A stretch of DNA of 64,000 bases from assembly GCF_902806685.2 (NCBI RefSeq), contig NC_048550.1:2337383-2401382 (forward strand), given 5' to 3'. Origin of the DNA: Maniola hyperantus. Its lineage: Eukaryota; Arthropoda; Insecta; Lepidoptera; Nymphalidae. A program made the position numbers and the translations under genes. The notes under the pieces were generated by a model, which was not told the origin of the DNA, searched no databases, and saw only the letters and a list, made by a program, of their open reading frames with translations. This document shows positions 1-9,500 of the stretch, piece after piece. How positions within the stretch are numbered: position 1 is the first letter of the stretch; every line of letters starts with the position of its first letter.

Positions 1-249
1 CTTCAGGCTAGTCTGAGATTTTTTTCAGGAAAACCTAATATCCACTGTTTCTGGCCTAACCTGGCATTCAAATCCAGCACCTCGTCATTTGCAGTCGAAT
101 ATGGTAGCCACTAAACCAACGAGGCACTTGGAAGCGCAAAATAAACTTTTGTCTTATGCAACTCAACTTTACCGTCATATGTTTACGGTAAAGTTTTAAC
201 CGTAATCGTAGGGTAACCTTAACAGCACGTCAAGTAATTTAAAATTAAA

Positions 250-420
250 ATAAAAATAGCTAGCAAACGAGCAGGCGGGTAACCTGATGTTAAGTGATTA
301 CCGCCGCCCATGAACATTTCCAGCAGCAGAGGAGCCGCGAATAAGTTGCCTGCCTTTCAGGAATTTGTTGGTGTTGAATAACCCCTTAACTAGACCTTAA
401 TTGGACCTTAGTAGGGATTA
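250..420 (+). repeat. Repeat family A (GCAAACGAGCAGGCGGG), intron 9 of copy A
   Basis: Begins GCTAGCAAACGAGCAGGCGG, passes CCGCCGCCCATGAACATT and ends AGGAATTTGTTGGTGTTGAA. Related copies at 15378-15545, 32275-32740, 38500-38720, 40185-40312 and 63345-63450 suggest a LINE 3' end. The same repeat lies at the same place in intron 9 of copy B, so it was there before the gene duplication. Bases 1-249 hold intron sequence with no recognised feature. Confidence 0.7.
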
Positions 421-435
421 GGGAGTCAAACCTAC

Positions 436-556
436 CCAGTGCTAGCGTAGTTGTAAATCATATCTAGAAACTCTTCCCTCATCTGTATATCTTCAGGCTT
501 TATAGGGTCTGGCAGGTATTTGAGGACTAGCATAACATCATCTGCATGGCTGACAC
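436..556 (-). CDS. Copy A exon 9 (catalytic histidine)
   Basis: 121 nt with acceptor TTTCAG and donor GTAGGT, phase 1 to phase 2. It encodes GVSHADDVMLVLKYLP, with the catalytic His458, and ends MIYNYASTG. A continuous open frame runs past the acceptor to 614, but the residues upstream of Gly-Val-Ser-His are intron. Six residues differ from copy B. Confidence 0.88.
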
Positions 557-3500
557 CTGAAATAATAGGCACATTATTATTTCGCTTTGATGTATTAATC
601 ATCATCATTATCATTTCAACTCATCACCGGCCTCAGTACTCAAACTGTACGGATCTCCTCTTAGAATAAGAAGGGCTGAGACCATGATCCAATTTGCTGG
701 TTAAATGCGGATCAGCAGTTTCACGTCACCCTTGAAGACATTATGGAGACAGACGTGCAGGTTCTCTCACTATATTTTCCATTAGCGTAGAAGTAAGATT
801 GTAATATTTAATTGCTTAACAGTTAAAACGCACAATATAATTTTTCCTAATTTCGAAAAGTTAGAGTAAAGTGTTTGAACAGTATAAATTATTTATCTTA
901 TTGACTTTGCTGATCGCAAATGAATAAGACAAGTCCAAGGTCACATAATCTACTTAGGGTATACATATAATAATAATCATCTTTATTTCAGATATTCCAT
1001 CCATTTTGTTAGTAATAAAATTAATTGCTTATGACTATGTTAGTAAGTAGACTGTTTTATGAACAATTTTATTTGTCTAGGAATCTACCCACCCATGGCC
1101 ATCAGACACTGAGAGTGCATGTGAAAACCAACCCAATAAATGGATTATCTAGTTTTTCAGATAAGGTTTTCAGAATACCGTTGGAACTACCTCGGATTCT
1201 GTTCATCACTGAAGCTGCTCTTTTTCTCATGATTGCATAAAAATCGTCGGTATGAGCCTCCGCAAGCATCAGCGACGCACTGTGGAACCTCGGCAGTCCC
1301 ATCAGCACTCTGAATCCATTCTTCTTCTTTGTCGTATCACTCTTGGCAGAGCGGTCGTGGTCATCACGAAGCAACGTCTTTGAGGGCAGATGTTATACGC
1401 CTCACGAGCATTCGCCATTTCTCCCTGCTGGCCGACAGCCTGGTACACTCGTGCAAAGGACCGCCCACAGCAGACTTAATTTGGTCGGTCCATCGCATGG
1501 GTGACCTTCCTCGTCCTCTGGTGCCCTCCACCTTGCCCTGCACGACAAGACGCTCGATGGAGTCACTCTAACGCCGGGAGACGTGTCCGAAGAATTTTAA
1601 TATGCGACTCTGTACTATCGACGAAAGTCGTTTTTTAATGCCGAGTTCTTGGAGTATAGAGATGTTGGTACGAAATTCGGTCCATGAGACTCCTAGCATT
1701 CGCCTCCAGTACCACATCTCCAGAGCATCAATCTTCTTCTTCTCGACCAGTCGCAAAGTCCACGTCTCCGCAGCGTATAAAAATATGGGGAAAACAAGTG
1801 TTTGAACGAGCCGGATCTTCGTAGCTTTTGTAATGTTCCTGTTCTTCCATATTTTCTTCAGCTTGTCCATCGCAGTTCTTGCTATCGCCATACGTCGTTT
1901 TACTTCTTTTACGCAACCTCCATTGTTCGAAATTAAAGCACCAAGATATATGTAGGATTGGACGACCTCGCAGTTCGCAATCTGAGTGACTTCGGGCGAG
2001 TTATTGTTGGCTCGGTCTACAATCATCATCTTAGTTTTACTGCGGTTTATCTTTAATCCGAACTCTAGGCTCACGCGCTCCATTTTGAGAAGTAGTTCCT
2101 CCATATGACGAGCACTGGTTGCAAACAGGGTGGTATCGTCAGCGTAACGCAAATTTGATAGCTTGTAGCCACCAATAGCAACACCGTCTGTCCAGTCTTC
2201 AAGAGTAATGCGCATTATGAGTTCGGTGTAAGCATTGAACAAAAGCGGTGATATTACGCATCCTTGGCGAACACCTGCACTGGGATGGAAGTCTTTTGAC
2301 AAAACATCATCCGTCCGCACCGATGCAGTCCCATCTTCGTAAAGGCGTCTGAGAAGATGAACTAAGTGTTGCGGTGTACCCATGTCCAGCAAAACATTCC
2401 ATAGTTTCGGCCATTTCACAGAGTCAAACGCCTTGGAGAAGTCAACAAAGCAAATATATGTAGGCTTGTTGAACTCTCGTGCCTTCTCTATAACCTGGCG
2501 AACAATAAGGATTTGCTCCTTGAACGTGGTGTTAATTATTTTGTTATTAAAGATTAATAAATGATAAACCACAAACGAAGTTGCAAATTAGTTGTTTTTA
2601 GGGTTTCGTACCTCAAAAGGAAAAACGGAACCCTTATAGGATCACTTTGTTGTCTGTCTGTCTGTCTGTCTGTCAAGAAACCTACAGGGTACTTTCCGTT
2701 GACCTAGAATCATGAAATCTGGCAGGTAGGTAGATCTTCTAGCTGATATTTGGGGAAAAATCTGAAAACCGTGAATTTAGGGTTAGATCACACAAAAAAA
2801 ATTAAATTGTGGACATGCCTTATAATTAGTATTTTCAACTTTCGAAGTGAGTGACTATATCAAGTGGGGTATCATATGAAAGGTCTTTACCTGTACATTC
2901 TAAAATATTTATTTATTTTTTTATTTATTTTTATGCATCATAGTTTTTGAATTATCGTGCAAAATGTCGAAAAAATACGACTGTAGTACGGAACCCTCAT
3001 TGCGCGAGCCTGACTCGCACTTGGCCGGTTTTTTTCATGATTATAACTAAGTATATCGAAATGTGTTATAGTTGTTTTTGTGTTGGTACGGAACACATAA
3101 ACGGGGAAAGCAAACTATAATTAGTAATTATTCTTACCATAATCGTTTTCATTTTTGGCCATTACATTGGAGAAGCTGTGTTGCCAGCGGTATGAGAAAC
3201 GGTACACGTAGGTCGGTTCAAGGGACTTTTGGGCGTGAATTTGAGCGAGTTTGCCGACGTGCGCCGTGAACAAACGGTCTCCGAGCGCCTAAAGGAGAAC
3301 AAGAAAATTAGAACAACCGTCAAAGTTGAAAACTTTAATAAAATCTGCTGAGATTATCAGTCATGAGTCAGTTCATTATGAGACTAAAGGTTCGTACGCA
3401 CCTGAGCGGCGCGGCGCGGCGCTTCAGTCCGACTGCAGAACGCGTCACCTCAGGCCGCTCGACGGTGCCTACCGCACTACAACTTCAGTACGCGGCACCT

Positions 3501-6500
3501 CGCGTCACTTGCGCGTCACTTTTATACCCGTTCGCGTACGAGCGCGAAGCGCCGCGCCGCGCCGCTGGGTATGTCGCACTAGCGTCACTGCACTGCGCGT
3601 CGCTTCGCTGCGCTTCAAAATATTCTCTCCAGCCGTGCCGCGCGGCAACGCGCGGTGAAGCGCTGTGCAGCGCCGCTCTAGTGCGATATGCGCCATACAA
3701 AATGATAGAAATGATATTTTGAAGCTCTGTGCCGCGACGTGCAGCTCGCTGAAGCGCCGCGCCGCGCCGCTTAGGTGCGTACGAACCTTTAAAATAATGC
3801 ATACCTATTGCATGAGGTACCATCAAATTTGATAGTTTTTTTTTAATTTATAGCCTAGCGCTTGGCTGTAATCAGTTCTGGTGGCAAGTGATGATGCAGC
3901 CTAAGATGGAGCGCGCTTGCCTAGAAGATACCTATTCACTCTTGTCTTGAAGGTAGCCAAGGAAGGGTGGAATGGTGTTCAAAATCTTGGCGGTTCGAAT
4001 TAGAAATGAGGAGGCAAATCGCTTCGTACGTATCCGGGGATTTTCGACTACGTACGGGTGCAGACGTTGGCGATGCCTTGCGGTAAGATAGTAGAAAGGT
4101 GAAGGAGGAACCAGGTTGAAAATTTCTTCGGCACACTCTCCCGAAATATATCCTGTAAAATACCGATAGGCAGGCAACTTTGCGCCGATGTTCCAAACTT
4201 TCTTGTTTGGAATTGACCAGCGCTTCGTCACCAATGAGTCTTCTGGCGCGACGGTCCACCGATTCCAATTTTCCGGGATTTTCTCATAGTCGTTTCTTAG
4301 CTGACACCTAACCTCAAAAAAAAACCTACTTTCCAAATTTCGAGAAATTAATATCAATAATTAAAACTGTCCCATACTAACTTTCATCCCCTATTTTACC
4401 ACCCTTATGGGCATATTTTCCAAAAATCCTGAAATAAGTACATATTTCTTCATTTGTGACAGAAAACCCAAATACCAATTTTCATGCAAATAACTTGAAC
4501 GGACTTTCATACAAACTTCCATCCCCCATGTAACCCACATAGGGGTGTAATTTCGAAAAATCCTTTCTTAGTGGATACCTACTCTTTACAAAGAATAGAC
4601 CCTCCAAATTTCATGTCTTTAGGACCAGCGGATTAGGCTGTGCGTTGATATATATGTCAGTCAGTCAGTCAGTCAAGACTTTGAATTTAATATATATTCC
4701 TAAAATACACAGTTTTGTTTTACGGAATGCGATCTACTTACACTAAAATATCACGAGCAAAAACAATGGTCCAAATAGTAACAATTTAAGGATCCAAGTG
4801 GCTAGTTGACAATACAGTTTTAGAAAATCAACACCGAAGTACGCCGAAGCAGCCGAATACCAAACTTAGAAGCGAAAACATAATAATTATAGTGCAGTAA
4901 AAGGATATTCTTCTCATTTTGAAAGAAGACCTGTGCTCAGTAGTGGGCCGGCAATGGGTTGATCATGATGATGATGAAACGGATGTGAAGATATTACATA
5001 CCTTCGACGGATGTGAAGATATTACTTACCTACGAAGCCATTTAGACAGAGCAATCATGCGGTAAGTGCAGAATGTAGGAGCGACTCGAACTGGCTTACG
5101 TTGCGCTCTATATTGAAGGGATGTCGTGGTACGTCATTTACCACGAGATCAAAGCCGTCGGACTACTGTTTCTCATTTTATATTGTGGTAAAAGTGAATA
5201 ATGCAATCTCTTGCTTACTTGAACAAGTTCTGCAAATGTCTCCTGTCCGACTGGTCTGCCCTTTAAGTACTCCTGTTTGATTTTTTCAGCGACAACGCCA
5301 CGCTGGTCAAGAGGTAAAGTGTCGTTGTACTCGAAGATGAAGCTGGCCAGCTGTTCCCATCTTGATTCCAGTTCAGGTATGATCTTGGGGTCTGCTTGGT
5401 AAGCTGTAGAAGATGGGCATATTATTATCTAGCACTTTTCACGTCAATTATTGCACTGAATAGAGGGTAGAAAACTTTTTAGAGGAGGAATTTGGCCTTT
5501 TTCTGTGTCTCAAGATCATGAAGCTTCTGTTCTGGTTATTATCTTTCACATCTCTATATATAAAAATGAATCACTGAATGTGTTGCTAAGCGCAAATCTG
5601 AGAACAGCTGACCCGATTTCGCTAATTCTTTTGTTATATATATTCATTGTTCTTTTATTATATTCATTGAAGTACGAGGATGGTTCTTACGGAGAGAGAA
5701 AAATTTGAAAAAGTCTAAAAACAACACTTTATTCTATATTCCCATACAAAAGGTTCGTAATACTTAAAAGTCAATTTGAACTTTAATACCATACCATAAA
5801 ATTTAAGTGTTAATGGAGGGGTTCCGGGAAGGCAAAACAATTGAGTGACGTGTTAGGCGGTACGAAGTTCGCCGGGTCAGCTCTATTATTGATAGTCAAA
5901 GTCAAAGTCAAATGATTTATTCAAAATAGGTACTAAATTACTCTTTTTGATCGTCAGATGTTGGATTTGTAAGATATAGTGGTGATAATTATTACGCAAA
6001 CTTAAAACTAAAGCTACGAGGGTTCCAGACGCGCCCAGGTCTGAGAAGAGCCCACAACAAACTCAGCCGGGTATTCTTTTCATTATCACCACTTAAAAAA
6101 ATTATTGAAACTTATTAGAACTATCACAAAGCCGTTAAGCAACTCATTCCCAAGCTTGCTTATCATTTAAATAATACTTTTCGTACCACTTGCTCAAAAA
6201 AGTGACATTCAATGCCACAAAAAGCGTACATTACAATAGTCATTTTTAATCTGTTAAAAACAGGGAAAGAAAATTGTACTGAATTTCATTCATCCCCTAA
6301 GGAGAGAATGTGATTTAAATTTGGAATACTTAGGTACCAAAATTTATACCGAACTTTTTATTTCTTTTTATTTATTTATTCAGATAAAAAATAGCCCTTG
6401 ACTGCAATCTCACCTAATGGTAAGTGACGATGCAGTCTAAGGTGGGAGCGGGCTAACCTGGAAGGAGTATGGCAGTTTTTATTAAACCCATACACCTTTG

Positions 6501-9500
6501 GTTTCTACACTTGGTGGCACGGCTTTGCCGGTAGGGTGGTTGCCGAGGCCTCCCACCAGACAGACAGACTACATCTGTGTTTACACCATTGAGTTTGTAT
6601 ATAAAGCATTATACATCTTTTTGAAAAAGGAATACGCATTTATTATGTAATGATTATTAAATAAAATTACGACAACCGACGAGGCCGTATGAGCTTGATG
6701 CCTTTGCATTTCCGACAAAAAAATATTAGTCTAGGAATTTGCCGCGTTTTTGTTTTCTTCAAATAGGTACATAAACGTTAAGTTTTTTTTAATTTATTTT
6801 TATAAATAAGTTAAAAATACGTTTAATAAATGCTTATCTCATATTATTATTATGTTAATTTTTTCGCAAATGGTACGAAAAGTAGAGTATTTACCTCGGT
6901 GATAAAGCTGTCTTAGTCTTGGGTGAACTTAAATCCCTCGCTACACTCAGGACTCGTCTTAAATCCCTCGCTTCGCTCGTGATTAAAGTTTTTAACACCC
7001 TCGCTACGCTCGGGAGTAAACCTCGAGTCCTTCGTTACGCTCGCGATTTAAATCGTCACCCGCGACAGAAGACACTGCTTTATCCCCTTGGTTAATAATC
7101 TACTATTACATTGTGTAATAGGATTTTTCAATTAGTTTACGTTTTATGAAAACTTTGAACTTGTTGAGAGACATCTCCGATATGTCTTCTGGAAGCTTAT
7201 TATAATATCTTTAACTGAAAAATCTGCGGAAGCCTAAATCAGAGCCGCTCTCTTACTAAATTATGGAATTAGATATGGTGGTATTATGGTTAGGTAACTA
7301 TCGCTCCAAGAAAATACTTGTTGCTTATTTACGGCTTGCATAGCATACGGCATTGCGAGATAAGTACGTACAAATCCAGACTTCCTCGTACCTGCAGCAG
7401 GATATAATCCTTCTTCAGAAGTCACAGAGGTGATGAGTGGTACTGGCAGCATGTCACCAGCTTGACTCGCGATGTAAGGGTACTGAGTGAGGAACGGATT
7501 CTTTGTTCCTGGAGCTTCCGTTGTTGGCGTGAATATGGTGAACCAGTTGACTGTCCAGTCCTAAAAAGTTAGCTTAATTAGTATAGGGAGCTCAAATGTA
7601 CAGCCATAACGGTTAACTGAGTAGGTCCCTGCGGTAGTGGAGCGATGCGGGAGGGGTGTGATGATGTGACACGAGAGCTCGGTGATTTGTAAAGTTGTGA
7701 CAACTGTCACCCCTCTCGTACCGCTCCACTACCGCAGGATCCTACTCCCAATTATGCGCTATAGCTATAATTGCGAACTTTTTTGTTAGAATAATATGGA
7801 GAACAGAAATCAGAAACTAATAGAAACTCAACCATTATGAACTAATATCGTTAAGCCATCAATGGATAAAGTAGTGAATTAGAAAAGTGTGGAATACAAT
7901 ACGAAGAAAAGAAATGTTTTGAGGTAAAATGAGACATTTTGTGCTTTGAGGTAAATTAAGGCAATATCTAGTCGTGTAATAAAGGGAGGAAAATATTGCT
8001 GCGAAGGGTCCAACGGGATCCTTCGGGTACGGAACCCTAAAATATAAAACTTACAAACATCTGAACTTGAGCGTTGACTAAAACTTCTCCAGGTCTGGTC
8101 TTCAGACACTCAGCCATATCGCGAGTGTTGGCGGTGGAACAACCGACAATTGCGGCAAGAGCTTTGGCCTTTTCCACAGGTTTAATGGCATGTGTCCACG
8201 ATGCAAACGCTGCACCGCTGAACGCAATTCCTCGATGGAATGTATCTGGGAAAACGGATTTAAAAAGTGGATATATTCTGACACGCATACAACGTGGGTC
8301 AGCAGAAACCCTGATGGGATAGGAGATATATTATATGATAACTTTTAGATATTTTTTTCGAGTTTGCTATTTGACATACGTGATGCGAGACTCTGTTTTT
8401 CATGAGAAAAGTTGGAGCAGTAGAGTTTTTTTAAATATGACGTTTAATGTGATAACCTTGAAGACAGAAGATAAATAACTAAAGTTTGGTACCTCTTGAA
8501 AGTGGTGACAGATAATGGTAGTGCACACTAGCACCACCAGCAGAACAGCCAGTGAGTGTGACACTGTCCGGGTTGCCGCCAAACATGATGATGTTATCGC
8601 GAACCCACTTCAAGGCGAAGGACTGATCCTTTAAACCAGCATTGCCTGGTATCTGACCATCACCTGTGCTTAGGAAACCTGTAAAACAAAGATATGTTTA
8701 CGTCTAAGAAGTTGCGATTCCAAAAGTGATATTTTTTCATCTCAAAGCGAGCAAACTGGCATTTGTAGCACCAGAGAAATCCAAAATTTGTTGCCAGGTT
8801 TTGAGGAAGTCATTTCCAATTCAATCCAATCCATCAGGCTGTTTGCTGGACATAGGCTTTTCCAAGAGCGCGCCACCAAACACGGTCCTCCACCTTCCTC
8901 ATCCATCCGCTCCCCACCACCTTCTTCAGGTCATCGGACCAGCGGGCTGGAGGTCGTCCCACACTGCGCTTACCGGTACGCGGTACTCCAGAACACGCCT
9001 GCCCCATCGGCCGTCGGTTCTGCGACAGACATGACCTGACTATTGCCATTTACTCAGCCAATAAAATAATAACCTCCTGGCAAAGTTTAGGGGCTGATTT
9101 TTTATTTAAATACTTGTGGCCTGAAAAACAGGTTGTCTTTCTCTGCAGATCACATGCATTTTGACAAAGATGGTAGTTGTTGGTACTAAGTAGCTTAATC
9201 AAAGTAATATTTTTTTTGTAGAACCGAATCAACAGCATTAAAATATGCTTACCTATTGGTCCCAAACGATAGTTTAGTGTGACGAAGACTACATCTCTGT
9301 CCATCATGTGGACACCATCATATAATCCTCCAGCTCCGTACATGTATGCTCCACCGTGGATGAAGACTACCACAGGTAACAGGGCATCAGCTTTTGGTTT
9401 CGGTGTGTGGATGTTTACGAAAAGACAGTCTTCGCTGCCTGAAAAAACAAGTTAACGCTAGATGGTTTGGCAAATGGACAACAGCGAAAGTTCGTTAGAA

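Noticed and set aside
3326..3826. Overlapping open frames on both strands, 63-119 codons
   Set aside because: They lie inside the GC-rich MITE; low stop frequency comes from composition and both strands are open at once.
8074..8322. Plus-strand frame over copy A exon 5 (and 23249-23650 in copy B)
   Set aside because: Antisense shadow of the esterase exon.
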